Positions 32,582 through 40,675 of a DNA stretch of 64,000 nucleotides are shown here, in pieces. Positions within the stretch are counted from its first letter, which is position 1; each line of letters begins with the position of its first letter. The notes below the pieces were generated by a model. The model was not told where the DNA came from. It worked only from the letters and a program-made list of their open reading frames with translations, and made no database searches. The translations under genes were made by a program, and so were the position numbers. This DNA is from DASVHS01 sp035468985. Lineage in GTDB: Bacteria > Acidobacteriota > Thermoanaerobaculia > Gp7-AA8. Where the stretch lies: positions 39,604 to 103,603 of the forward strand of contig DATISF010000040.1 of assembly GCA_035468985.1 (NCBI GenBank), in the 5' to 3' direction.

Positions 32582-33448
32582 TCATTCCTTTGGAAAAGCG
32601 TTGGATTTGAAGATCTGGTGCGACGGCGTGACGAAGAGCGCGGCGATGTGATGCGCATTCGCCCAGCGCAGACCTTCATCCGGGCCCATCACGTACAGCG
32701 CCGTGGAGAGAATGTCGGCCGTGAGCGCGTCCTGCGCGATCACGGAGACTGATCCGCGCGGCGGCAGTGCTTCGCCCGTGCGCGGATCGAAGATGTGGGT
32801 GAACGTGCGCCCGTCGACGACGAACGTTTTCTCGGAGCCGGAGCTCGTGGAGAGCGACGCGTCGCGCAGGGTGACGTTGACCATCGGCACGTCGCGGCGA
32901 AGCGGATCGGCAATCGAGACGCGGGACGCGCCGCGCACGGAGATCTGGCCGCCGAAGTTGATCACCACGTGCGGCGAGGCGATGACGGACAGCATGCGGT
33001 CCATGGCGTAGCCTTTCCCGAACGCTCCCTCCTCGAACGGCCCCCGGTGCGTCCGCACGATCGCAATCGCCGCTTCGATCTGCGTCCGCGACGGCACGGA
33101 ACCCTCGGACCGGGTGCGCCAGACGTCCAGCAGAGGCCGGATCTGCGGATCGAACGCTCCACCCGTCTGGTCGCGCCAGGCGATGGCGCGATCCAATAAC
33201 GAACGCAGTTCGGCCGACGCTTCGGCCTCTCCGCGATTCACGCGCGACAGCTCGCTGTCGTCGCGCCACGTGCTGAGGAAGCTCTCGATCCGCGCCGCTT
33301 CGGCGAACGCCGCGTCGACCGCGGGCGGATCGCCGTCGAGCGTGATCTCGCAGACCGTTCCCATCAGGTAGCGAGCCCTGCTCACTTCGACTGCGGAGGC
33401 TGTGATGGGGACGAGTGCGAGCGCGATGAGTGCCGTCGCGGCCCTCAT
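32582..33448 (-). CDS. apbE: FAD:protein FMN transferase
   Basis: ATG 33448 gives 288 residues with a signal peptide (MRAATALIALALVPITASA); it overlaps the FTR1 stop by 4 nt (ATGA). ApbE motifs are present: YLMGTVCEITL, the FAD-binding GAFGKGYAMDRM, the HIFDPRTGEALPP loop and the Mg-binding TADILSTALYVMG. The enzyme splits FAD and attaches FMN to a Ser/Thr of exported FMN_bind proteins. The obvious substrate is the SGAS-containing protein two genes downstream. Length is normal for a periplasmic ApbE. Confidence 0.95.
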   Translation of the reverse strand: MRAATALIALALVPITASAVEVSRARYLMGTVCEITLDGDPPAVDAAFAEAARIESFLSTWRDDSELSRVNRGEAEASAELRSLLDRAIAWRDQTGGAFDPQIRPLLDVWRTRSEGSVPSRTQIEAAIAIVRTHRGPFEEGAFGKGYAMDRMLSVIASPHVVINFGGQISVRGASRVSIADPLRRDVPMVNVTLRDASLSTSSGSEKTFVVDGRTFTHIFDPRTGEALPPRGSVSVIAQDALTADILSTALYVMGPDEGLRWANAHHIAALFVTPSHQIFKSNAFPKE

Positions 33449-34212
33449 CGCGCTCCTAGGGCCCCACGGTGTTGTTCCCGTGCACGGTCGAGAATCGATG
33501 TTGCGGCGAGCCACGCCGCGCAAACGCCGACCATCGCCACCGAGAACCACCGGCCGTAAACACCGACCGGCGAGTAAGGCTCCGTCGCTAAATGAATCGC
33601 CTCACTGTTCGGCAGCATCCCGGCCTCGGAGAACTCGTGGATCGAGTAGAAAATGATCTGCACCGTAAACAACAGGAGGAACAGGCCGGTGACCTGGAAG
33701 AAGCGCTTGATGTTGACGCGATGTCCGAAGTGCGCCCACAGCCACGACATCCCCGCGGCTGCCGCAATGCCGAGCGCACATCCGAGCCAGAACCGCCCCT
33801 GCCGCACCTGGATGAGCATCAGCGCGGTCTCCATCCCCTCGCGCGTGACCATGAGCACGGTGAACGCGAAGACCGCCGCCACCGCGAGCAGGCGCGACTC
33901 GTGTGTGGAGTGACGCTCGAGGCGCGACTCCATCTCTTTTTTCATGCGAGGGGCCGTGCGCCAGACGTGGATGACGAACGAGGCCACGAGCACCGCGGCT
34001 ACGAGCCCGAGAACTCCTTCCCACAGCGGCTGATTCACGCGCTGCAGAAGCCATCCGAGCGCGAAGCTGGCGATCACCGAAACGGCGATTCCCCAGTAGA
34101 CCGCGCCGCGCAGCCAGTCACGTCCGGTCTTGCGGAGATACGCAAAGATGATGGCGACGGTGAGGAAGGCCTCGAAGCCTTCGCGAAACACGATGATCAG
34201 GGCATTGAGCAT
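33445..34212 (-). CDS. FTR1-family high-affinity iron permease
   Basis: The protein has 255 residues and seven predicted membrane helices. Both iron-translocation REXXE motifs are intact: FREGFEAFL in helix 1 and TREGMETALML in helix 4. SIHEFSEAGMLP is a further family signature. FTR1/EfeU proteins move iron across the inner membrane after a redox step. Here the redox partner would be the ApbE/FMN-binding/four-helix set, in place of the usual EfeO-EfeB or multicopper oxidase. It starts 12 nt after fur. Confidence 0.94.
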   Translation of the reverse strand: MLNALIIVFREGFEAFLTVAIIFAYLRKTGRDWLRGAVYWGIAVSVIASFALGWLLQRVNQPLWEGVLGLVAAVLVASFVIHVWRTAPRMKKEMESRLERHSTHESRLLAVAAVFAFTVLMVTREGMETALMLIQVRQGRFWLGCALGIAAAAGMSWLWAHFGHRVNIKRFFQVTGLFLLLFTVQIIFYSIHEFSEAGMLPNSEAIHLATEPYSPVGVYGRWFSVAMVGVCAAWLAATSILDRAREQHRGALGAR

Positions 34213-34224
34213 GAGTCGGTCCGG

Positions 34225-34731
34225 CTACTTTCGAAGATGGGTCGCCGCCGCCTGAATCATCTTCACGCGGTCGGGTACATCGGGCTGTTCACCTTTTCGC
34301 TTGCAGGAGTCGCAGACGCCGAGGATCTGCAGGTTGTGAAACGTCGGCGTGAAGCGTTTGCGCTCGCAGATCTCGTGCTGGCGTCGTTCGAGGTCGGGAT
34401 CATTGAACTCGATCACCGCTCCGCAGGTCGTGCAGATCAGGTGATCGTGATGGGAGTTTCCGGTGACGTGCTCGTAGTGGTAGTGGTCTTCGCCGAGGTG
34501 GACGCGGCGCACCATGCCGGATTTCACGAGCAGCTCGAGGGTGCGATAGACGGTGGCGCGAGAGATCTTGACGTTCTTCTCCTTCATCTTGAAGAGAAGC
34601 TCATCGGCCTCGAAGTGGTAATGGATGGAGAAGATCTCGCGGACCAGTGCGGCGCGCTCCCCGGTGAGCTTCAGTCCCTGCTGCTGGAGGAAGGCGGAGA
34701 AGCGGCTGATTTCCTTTTCGACGTGCGGCAT
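34225..34731 (-). CDS. fur: Fur-family metalloregulator
   Basis: The 168-residue protein has an N-terminal winged helix (LKLTGERAALVREIFSIHYHFEADEL, VKISRATVYRTLELLVKSGMV) and a dimerisation domain with HHDHLICTTCGAVIEF and VCDSCKR, the two CxxC pairs of the structural zinc site. HVTGNSHHDHL and HYHYEHV supply regulatory metal ligands. The gene heads an operon with an FTR1 iron permease, favouring iron (Fur) over zinc or peroxide sensing. A perfect 17-bp palindrome lies 15 nt upstream of its start, so it is probably autoregulated and controls the whole operon. Confidence 0.93.
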   Translation of the reverse strand: MPHVEKEISRFSAFLQQQGLKLTGERAALVREIFSIHYHFEADELLFKMKEKNVKISRATVYRTLELLVKSGMVRRVHLGEDHYHYEHVTGNSHHDHLICTTCGAVIEFNDPDLERRQHEICERKRFTPTFHNLQILGVCDSCKRKGEQPDVPDRVKMIQAAATHLRK

Positions 34732-34746
34732 TTCGGATCTGCCATT

Positions 34747-34763
34747 TTGAGACTGAGTCTCAA
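34747..34763. promoter_or_regulatory. Fur-box candidate
   Basis: TTGAGACTGAGTCTCAA is a perfect palindrome with 8-nt arms around one central base, directly upstream of fur (16-32 nt from the start codon). The arm/centre layout matches 7-1-7-type Fur boxes. Its placement before a Fur-FTR1 operon is the main support. Confidence 0.75.
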
Positions 34764-34830
34764 TTGCAGAGACAAGTGTACCGAGCCCGCCCGGCAGCGG
34801 TCAAGTGAGCAGCGTCACTCGCCCGCGTGA

Positions 34831-37248
34831 CTACAGCCTCGATCGCGCCGCATCCGCCGCCGCACGGATCTGCGGCTGCCGCGGATCGATCGAAAGCGAA
34901 CGATTCCAGAAGTCCAGCGCCCGAGCATAATCCTTCTGCTTCGCGTAGAACACTCCGAGATTGTTCAGCGTAAGAGTGGATGACGGCTGCAGACCGAGCG
35001 CGCGCTCCAGCTCCGGCAGCCCTTCGTAACGATCCGCCTGCGCCAGCGCCGAGCCGAGATTCGCCGCGATCGGGTACGACTGCGGGTAGATCTCCTTCCC
35101 CTTCACAAGCAGGCCGATCGCGCGCGAGGCCATGTTCTGCTCCCGATACAACGCGGCAAAGTCGCAGAACCACTGATCGCCGTTCGGCAACCCGCGCTTG
35201 ATCGCTTCGAGGAAAACCTCCTCCGCCGCCGTGTACTGCTGCCGGTCGAACAGAGTCATGGCCATGTTCAGGTACGGCGCCGGCCGGCCGGGATTGATGT
35301 CGATCGCCGCCTGGAACGCGTCGATCGCTTCCTTGAACTTCCCCTGCTTCCGCAGCTCGATCCCGGCGTTGTTGTCGTACGCGTACAGGCCCCACTTTTC
35401 GGGAGGGAGCGGCTTCTTGTTCGTCGCGATCTGCGGCACGTCCTCGTCGAACTGCGGCTGCATGCCGCGCGACGGATCGAGCAGATGTCCCATCGCCTGC
35501 AGGTCACGCTGGTAAACGTCGGCGTTGACGCGCGCAGGCACTGCCACGGGACGCTCGCCGAAAAACTCGCTGTAGCTCACGACGCGCACCGACTCCACGG
35601 GAGAGACGTCCTTCAGCGCCCATTGCGCAACATGTCCGGACATCTCGCCCGACTGCGGAAGTCCGAGGATCGCCAGCACTGATGGCGCAACGTCGTAAAT
35701 CGAGATGGGGCGGCTGGTGCGCGACGGGATCACGTGATTTCCGTAGGCGATGAAGATTCCGGGATTGCGATGATCGTTGAGCGCCGCGCGGCCCTGGGGC
35801 GGGACCATCGGACGATTCTTGCCCCAGCGGAAACCATGCGCCGACACGAGGATCACCGTCGTGTCCGCGCTGAGCACCTGGAGCCAGTCGCCGAGGAGGC
35901 GGTCGATCTCGGAGTAGTAGTTGGCGACGGCAGGCCAGTACTTCCGGTAACCGTCCTGACTCACGCCGTCGCGGTACGGCGGATGGAACGGCGCGAACAG
36001 GTGATTGACGACGTCGGTCCCCTCGTACGTCATCATGAGCACGAGCGGGGACTGCTGCTTGTACATCTCGATCGCCGCGCGGTGATCGCTCCACGTCTTC
36101 GCCAGCACATTGCGGAAGATGTTGACCGGATCCGAAACGTCGTTCGAGCTCACCGAGCCTTCGTATTCGGACTGGCTGATGTTCATGAAGCGACGCACCT
36201 GGTCGTAGCCGACGGTCGATGGATCGACTTCCACGGGCCGGACTTTCTGAGCGACATCGGGTGGGTAGGCTGCGTTTTCGAGGAGCTGCACCGGCGAGTC
36301 GAAGACTGCCGTCGGCGTGGCAACCGGCGGCCACGCCGTCCACCAGTTCACCACCGTGGCATGCCGGCCGAATCCTTCCGCAATGTCCCAGATCGCCGGC
36401 GCACGCCGCGACCTGGAGTCGACCGGCGCGTGCGTGCTGGGATCGAAAAAGTCGATGACCCCGTGGCGGTCCGGCATCACGCCGGTGGCCATCGTGGTCC
36501 ACACCATGGGCGAGACCGTCGGCTGAATCGTCTGCAGCGTGCCGGTGACGCCGCCTTTCATGAGCGCTTTCAGGTTCGGGATGCGATCGTCACCGGCGAG
36601 CTCCTGGATCAGCTCCCAATCCGCGCCGTCGATGCCGAAGACGGCCACGCGGCCGGCCACGCCGCGCGCGCTGCGCCGCAATTCAGCGCGCTTGTATCGA
36701 AGAAGCGCTTCGTGATCGGGCTCCATGCGCGCGATCTCGAAGGCCGTGACATTCAGGCCGCTGCGCGCGAGGTGCGCCGCCACGACGCGGCGAAGCGGCT
36801 CACGCGTTCTGCTGAACTGCGATATCGGCGACAGCAGCTCCTCGACGGGCACCTGCTTGGTCACCGCCGACACCGCCTCGGCCACCCGTGTTCGAATCCA
36901 TGCGCTCCACCCTTCGGCGACGAGCGTGCGCGCGTCCGCGAGGTGATCGGTCGACACGCCGAATCGGAGACGGTAGGTCACGGTGACCGGCACGCCTTCC
37001 ATCGAGCTGACGCGCACCACCCCGTCCCGCTGCGCGGCACCCTCGCGCTTCTCGAACGTCAGGCGGTAGTAGCGATGCGGCGGAAGGAAGGTGACGTAGT
37101 TGCTGACGACCCGGACCGCGCCGCTATGTTTGTCCACGCCGAAGATCAGGCGCCGCGACGAAGGCAGAAAGAGGCTGACCAGGAGGTAGATCGTGCCGGC
37201 CATGCAGGCCAGCCAGAAAAGTGCTCTGACGAAACGTGAACGGGTCAC
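34831..37248 (-). CDS. Membrane protein with SPFH-like, alkaline-phosphatase-superfamily and TPR domains
   Basis: The protein has 805 residues. One anchor (~8-28, ALFWLACMAGTIYLLVSLFL) precedes an SPFH/band-7-like region (~35-190: VPVTVTYRLRFGVSTDHLAD, WIRTRVAEAVSAVTKQVPVE). Residues ~200-560 are a type I phosphodiesterase/AlkP fold. Its metal ligand region AVFGIDGADWELIQE is followed by TVSPMVWTTMATGVMPDRHG with the nucleophile Thr/Ser, MMTYEGTDVVNHLFAP, and VILVSAHGFRWG. About four TPR repeats finish the protein (~625-800: NNAGIELRKQGKFKEAIDAF, LNNLGVFYAKQKDYARALDF). The likely activity is phosphodiester or phosphate-ester hydrolysis outside the cytoplasm. The substrate is unknown. Confidence 0.85.
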   Translation of the reverse strand: MTRSRFVRALFWLACMAGTIYLLVSLFLPSSRRLIFGVDKHSGAVRVVSNYVTFLPPHRYYRLTFEKREGAAQRDGVVRVSSMEGVPVTVTYRLRFGVSTDHLADARTLVAEGWSAWIRTRVAEAVSAVTKQVPVEELLSPISQFSRTREPLRRVVAAHLARSGLNVTAFEIARMEPDHEALLRYKRAELRRSARGVAGRVAVFGIDGADWELIQELAGDDRIPNLKALMKGGVTGTLQTIQPTVSPMVWTTMATGVMPDRHGVIDFFDPSTHAPVDSRSRRAPAIWDIAEGFGRHATVVNWWTAWPPVATPTAVFDSPVQLLENAAYPPDVAQKVRPVEVDPSTVGYDQVRRFMNISQSEYEGSVSSNDVSDPVNIFRNVLAKTWSDHRAAIEMYKQQSPLVLMMTYEGTDVVNHLFAPFHPPYRDGVSQDGYRKYWPAVANYYSEIDRLLGDWLQVLSADTTVILVSAHGFRWGKNRPMVPPQGRAALNDHRNPGIFIAYGNHVIPSRTSRPISIYDVAPSVLAILGLPQSGEMSGHVAQWALKDVSPVESVRVVSYSEFFGERPVAVPARVNADVYQRDLQAMGHLLDPSRGMQPQFDEDVPQIATNKKPLPPEKWGLYAYDNNAGIELRKQGKFKEAIDAFQAAIDINPGRPAPYLNMAMTLFDRQQYTAAEEVFLEAIKRGLPNGDQWFCDFAALYREQNMASRAIGLLVKGKEIYPQSYPIAANLGSALAQADRYEGLPELERALGLQPSSTLTLNNLGVFYAKQKDYARALDFWNRSLSIDPRQPQIRAAADAARSRL

Positions 37249-37275
37249 GGGCGGGTGCTAATGCAGGCCTGACGC

Positions 37276-37983
37276 CTACTTCTTCTTCTTGACGAGTTGC
37301 TTCACCTCGTCGTTGCCAATCGCGCTCTGGGCCGAGATGATCACGGCCGCGGTGCCTTCGCGGAACGCCGGGATCGTGCAGCGGATCAGGGCCGTTCCGT
37401 CCGCTGCGGTCTTTCCGCGGAAGACGATGCGCGGCGGCTCGACCGTGGAGATGACTTTCACTTCGATGGCCGCGGCGGCGATCGGGTTCTGGGAGAGGCT
37501 GCGGCGCGTGGCGATGCGCAACTCCACCGGAGCGCCGGCGAAGAAATCGGCCTGGCTGAGCAGCGAAAGCTCGAGATGCTCGCTCTCCGCCTCGGAGGCC
37601 AGGTAATCGAGGATGACCTGGTCGAGCGTCTTGTCATCGCCAGCAGGCACGGGTGTCGATCCCGCAACCGCACCGGGCGGCTGAGCGATCGTCTGCCGAG
37701 GCAGCGGCGCCGACAATTTGGTCTGATCGGCCGGCGCGTCGAAGCGGCCGCGCTTGATCGCCGCGATCATCGTGCGGTGCTGTTGTTCCATCAGCCCGCC
37801 GATCCACTTCTCGTCGACGCCGTTCTTCACCTGCTCGGCGTACGAGGTCTTCTTCGAGGCGAGAATCTCACCGCCGACATACACGAGCGACTCGATATAG
37901 GGGTTCTGCAGACCCTTGTCTTCGGTCTGAATGTGATAGACCTTGTCGTTGTGTTTGATGTCGGTGTTGAATCCCGTGATCAC
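37276..37983 (-). CDS. Conserved protein of unknown function
   Basis: The protein has 235 residues with no signal peptide. The N-terminal ~70 residues (MITGFNTDIKHNDKVYHIQT, KGLQNPYIESLVYVGGEILA) look like a compact beta domain. A Pro/Ala linker follows, then a second beta domain (~150-230; ATRRSLSQNPIAAAAIEVKV, FRGKTAADGTALIRCTIPAF) of Ig-like character, and a poly-Lys end. I do not recognise a named family. It lies 27 nt upstream of the SPFH/AlkP gene and 57 nt downstream of the SirB1-like gene, so it probably belongs to the same transcript. Confidence 0.85.
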   Translation of the reverse strand: MITGFNTDIKHNDKVYHIQTEDKGLQNPYIESLVYVGGEILASKKTSYAEQVKNGVDEKWIGGLMEQQHRTMIAAIKRGRFDAPADQTKLSAPLPRQTIAQPPGAVAGSTPVPAGDDKTLDQVILDYLASEAESEHLELSLLSQADFFAGAPVELRIATRRSLSQNPIAAAAIEVKVISTVEPPRIVFRGKTAADGTALIRCTIPAFREGTAAVIISAQSAIGNDEVKQLVKKKK

Positions 37984-38040
37984 GGGCTAAACCCTTCCGT
38001 GCGCAGCAATTGAGAGGGTGAGTGTAGCAGATCGCGTACG

Positions 38041-38895
38041 TCAGTTCTGATCCAGCCAGGCGCGGAGATAGGCGATCTGCTCGCGGATTCTGGCCCGGTC
38101 GTCTGCGTGCGGCATCAGCTCGAGGTAACGCTCGAAGAAATCGATGGCCTGCGTGTAGGCATGCATCTGCACGGCGATGGCGGCGCGATCGCGGATCTCG
38201 TACGGATCGCGCTCGTCGAGGATCAGAAGCCGATCGACGGATGCGGCCGCCCGCTCGAGGTTCCGGTGGGCGAGATAGGCGGCCTTGAGCTGGGCCAGCT
38301 CGCGAGCCAGGACCTCCCGGCGCGAGAACGAGCGAAGGTGATGCTCGCGGAGACGAACGCCGCCGCCATAGAGCTCGTCGAGGATCTTCTGCAGCTCGAT
38401 GGTGCTCAGCACACGACCGCCGTCGAAGGGGTCGACGACGATCTGGCCAAAATCGCCGCTGAATTTCACGAGAAACCGCCCCGGCAGTGAGATGCCGGCC
38501 GCTTCGACGCCGGCGCGGCGCGAGATCTCGATGTAAAGAATCGACAAGGTGATCGGCAGGCCGGCGTGGCGGTCGAGCGCCTCATTCAGCAGCGCGCTGC
38601 GCGGATCGTAGTAGTCGTCGTTCTCGCCGCGGAACCCTTCCTCAAAGAAAAGAATGCGATTGATCGTCTCGACGATGCGCTCGACGTCGTGCGAGCCCTC
38701 CAGCCGTCCCTGCACCGCGCCGCTCCACACGCCGACCTGCCCGAGGTAGTGCTGGATGTCGAGGCGGGGATTGTCTTCCAGCGAGATCAGAAGCGAAGCC
38801 TCGACGAGATCGAGCTGCGGATCGGGAAGCGCGGCGATCTCGCGAAAGCGCTGGCGCGCCAGCGCGGGATGCATGAGAACGCGACCGGACTGCAT
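38041..38895 (-). CDS. SirB1/YchA-like transglutaminase-fold protein with TPR
   Basis: ATG 38895 shares its A with the preceding gene's stop (TGATG), and the product has 284 residues. Residues ~20-175 are the transglutaminase-like core of the SirB1/YchA family (DVERIVETINRILFFEEGFRG, LLNEALDRHAGLPITLSILYI, GISLPGRFLVKF, VVDPFDGGRVL). The C-terminal half has TPR-like helices (RNLERAAASVDRLLILDER, YTQAIDFFERYLELMP). Members are widespread and usually adjacent to prmC/prfA in proteobacteria; their role is not settled. Confidence 0.87.
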   Translation of the reverse strand: MQSGRVLMHPALARQRFREIAALPDPQLDLVEASLLISLEDNPRLDIQHYLGQVGVWSGAVQGRLEGSHDVERIVETINRILFFEEGFRGENDDYYDPRSALLNEALDRHAGLPITLSILYIEISRRAGVEAAGISLPGRFLVKFSGDFGQIVVDPFDGGRVLSTIELQKILDELYGGGVRLREHHLRSFSRREVLARELAQLKAAYLAHRNLERAAASVDRLLILDERDPYEIRDRAAIAVQMHAYTQAIDFFERYLELMPHADDRARIREQIAYLRAWLDQN

Positions 38896-39332
38896 CAGGC
38901 CTCCGAACGTTGCAGCGCCATCACCTTGCGCCGGAACTCCTCGCTGATCGCCACCTTCGACTGCGTTTCCCAGTCGAAGAAGACGACCACAACCTTCCCA
39001 ACAGCAGCAATCTGCTGGCCATTGTCTTTGCGGATCTCGTACAGAAAATCGAGGGATGTGTTCCGCATTTCGCCGATGCGCACCCACACCTCGATCGGCT
39101 CCATGTTGAGCTGCAGTTTGAAGTCGCATTCCGCTCGAGCGACGATGAATCCGATGTCGCGAGCCGCCACGCCTCCGGTGAGCTCGAACCACAGTTTCGT
39201 TCGCGCCCACTCGAAATAGGTGAAAAAAACTGCGTTGTTGACGTGCCCAAAACTGTCAAGGTCGCGGAAGACCACCTGGTGTGGCACCACGTACCACCCG
39301 TTCACCCACCCGGCCACCGCATGCGCCACCAT
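38895..39332 (-). CDS. Acyl-CoA thioesterase, 4HBT hotdog family
   Basis: The 145-residue hotdog-fold protein has the YbgC/4-hydroxybenzoyl-CoA thioesterase active-site helix VFRDLDSFGHVNNAVFFTYF, whose Asp is catalytic, and the central sheet (ECDFKLQLNMEPIEVWVRIG, VVVVFFDWET). It hydrolyses short or aromatic acyl-CoAs. It starts 15 nt after HMG-CoA lyase and shares its stop with the SirB1-like start, so it is part of the pyrE-to-SirB1 operon. Confidence 0.91.
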   Translation of the reverse strand: MVAHAVAGWVNGWYVVPHQVVFRDLDSFGHVNNAVFFTYFEWARTKLWFELTGGVAARDIGFIVARAECDFKLQLNMEPIEVWVRIGEMRNTSLDFLYEIRKDNGQQIAAVGKVVVVFFDWETQSKVAISEEFRRKVMALQRSEA

Positions 39333-39347
39333 GTTGTTCGGTCGTCA

Positions 39348-40286
39348 TCATTGTACGCCGCCGCTCTGCACGGCTACAGGCGCGCTCTGCCGCGTGCAGG
39401 CCTGAAGGTACCGGCCCGGCAATGGATGATCGAGATAGGGCGCGATGATCTGTGACGCGGCCACGACCTTCCTGATGTCGACGCCGCTTTCGATGCCCAT
39501 GCCGTCGAGCAGATAGATCAGATCTTCGGTGGCCAGGTTGCCCGATGCTCCCGGCGCGTACGGACAACCGCCCAGTCCACCCGATGACGCGTCGAACGTG
39601 GCGATTCCCATCTCCAGCGCGGCCAGCGTGTTCGCCAGCGCGGTGCCGCGGGTGTCGTGAAAGTGCATGGCCAGCTTTGACGCCGGGATCACCTGGCGCA
39701 GCATGCCGATGACGCCCTGCACCTGCATCGGCGTGCCGACCCCGATGGTGTCGCCGACCGAGACCTCGTAGCATCCGAGGTCGAGGAGGCGGGCGGTGAC
39801 CTCGAGGACTTTCTCCGGCGGAACGTCGCCTTCGTACGGACAACCGAACGCGGTCGAGATGTAGCCGCGGACGCTTATGCCTTCTTCGCGCGCACGGGCC
39901 GCGACCGGCACGTAGTTCTCGAACGACTCGTCGATCGACATGTTGATGTTGCGCTTGTTGAACGTCTCCGAGGCCGCGGTGAAGATCGCGATCGACTTCA
40001 CTCCCGCTTCGATCGCGCGCTCGAGACCTCTCATGTTCGGGACGAGCACCGGATACTCGACTCCGGGATCCTTCGGCACGTTCCGGTACACGTCGCCCGT
40101 GTCGGCCATCTGGGGAACCCATTTCGGGCTGACGAACGCGCCGGCCTCGATGGCGCGCAGTCCGGCGTCGCCCAGGGCGGTGATGTAATCGATCTTCGCC
40201 TGCGTCGGGATCGTGACCTTCTCGTTCTGCAGACCGTCGCGCGGTCCGACTTCGACGACCTTCACGGAATCGACGGCGATCTTCAT
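39348..40286 (-). CDS. Hydroxymethylglutaryl-CoA lyase
   Basis: The 312-residue TIM-barrel enzyme of the HMGL-like family starts with VVEVGPRDGLQNE (metal/substrate site). AGAFVSPKWVPQMADT, HFHDTRGTALANTLAALE (metal His) and the active-site Cys loop GGLGGCPYAPGASGN follow. It cleaves HMG-CoA to acetoacetate and acetyl-CoA, the last step of leucine degradation. Its start overlaps the biotin-carrier stop by 4 nt, suggesting that a methylcrotonyl-CoA (or similar) carboxylase feeds it. Confidence 0.96.
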   Translation of the reverse strand: MKIAVDSVKVVEVGPRDGLQNEKVTIPTQAKIDYITALGDAGLRAIEAGAFVSPKWVPQMADTGDVYRNVPKDPGVEYPVLVPNMRGLERAIEAGVKSIAIFTAASETFNKRNINMSIDESFENYVPVAARAREEGISVRGYISTAFGCPYEGDVPPEKVLEVTARLLDLGCYEVSVGDTIGVGTPMQVQGVIGMLRQVIPASKLAMHFHDTRGTALANTLAALEMGIATFDASSGGLGGCPYAPGASGNLATEDLIYLLDGMGIESGVDIRKVVAASQIIAPYLDHPLPGRYLQACTRQSAPVAVQSGGVQ

Positions 40287-40675
40287 TCGAGTGTCACCAG
40301 ATCCAAGCCGGGTTGCACCAGCTCCCCTTCGGTGCAGTTGACCGCTGCAATCCTGCCATCGTGCGTGGCGACGATCTGATGCTCCATCTTCATGGCCTCG
40401 AGCACGACGAGCGGCGTGCCCTTCCTCACAACATCGCCCTGCCGGACGAGTATTTTCAGCACCATTCCCGGCATCGGGGCGCTCATCGAATGATCGCGGT
40501 GGCGATGGCGCCCGCGCGCACCCTTGTCGGCGGTGTCGATCGAATAGATCTCGCCGTCGAACGCGAAGCTGACCCTCGATCCCCGGACGACGAATGGAAC
40601 GGTGAATGTGTGACCGCTGATGCGGATCTCGGCCTCATCGCCGCGGATCGCGACGAGCTCGACCTTGTCCGTCAT
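40283..40675 (-). CDS. Biotin carboxyl carrier protein (acyl-CoA carboxylase)
   Basis: ATG 40675 gives 130 residues and overlaps the pyrE stop by 4 nt. The C-terminal biotinyl domain has APMPGMVLKILVRQGDVV and the biotinylated Lys in LEAMKMEHQI. An N-terminal ~50-residue beta domain (AEIRISGHTFTVPFVVRG) resembles the BT domain attached to carriers of acyl-CoA carboxylases. Adjacent HMG-CoA lyase points to 3-methylcrotonyl-CoA carboxylase, but the carboxylase and carboxyltransferase subunits are not in the window. Confidence 0.92.
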   Translation of the reverse strand: MTDKVELVAIRGDEAEIRISGHTFTVPFVVRGSRVSFAFDGEIYSIDTADKGARGRHRHRDHSMSAPMPGMVLKILVRQGDVVRKGTPLVVLEAMKMEHQIVATHDGRIAAVNCTEGELVQPGLDLVTLE

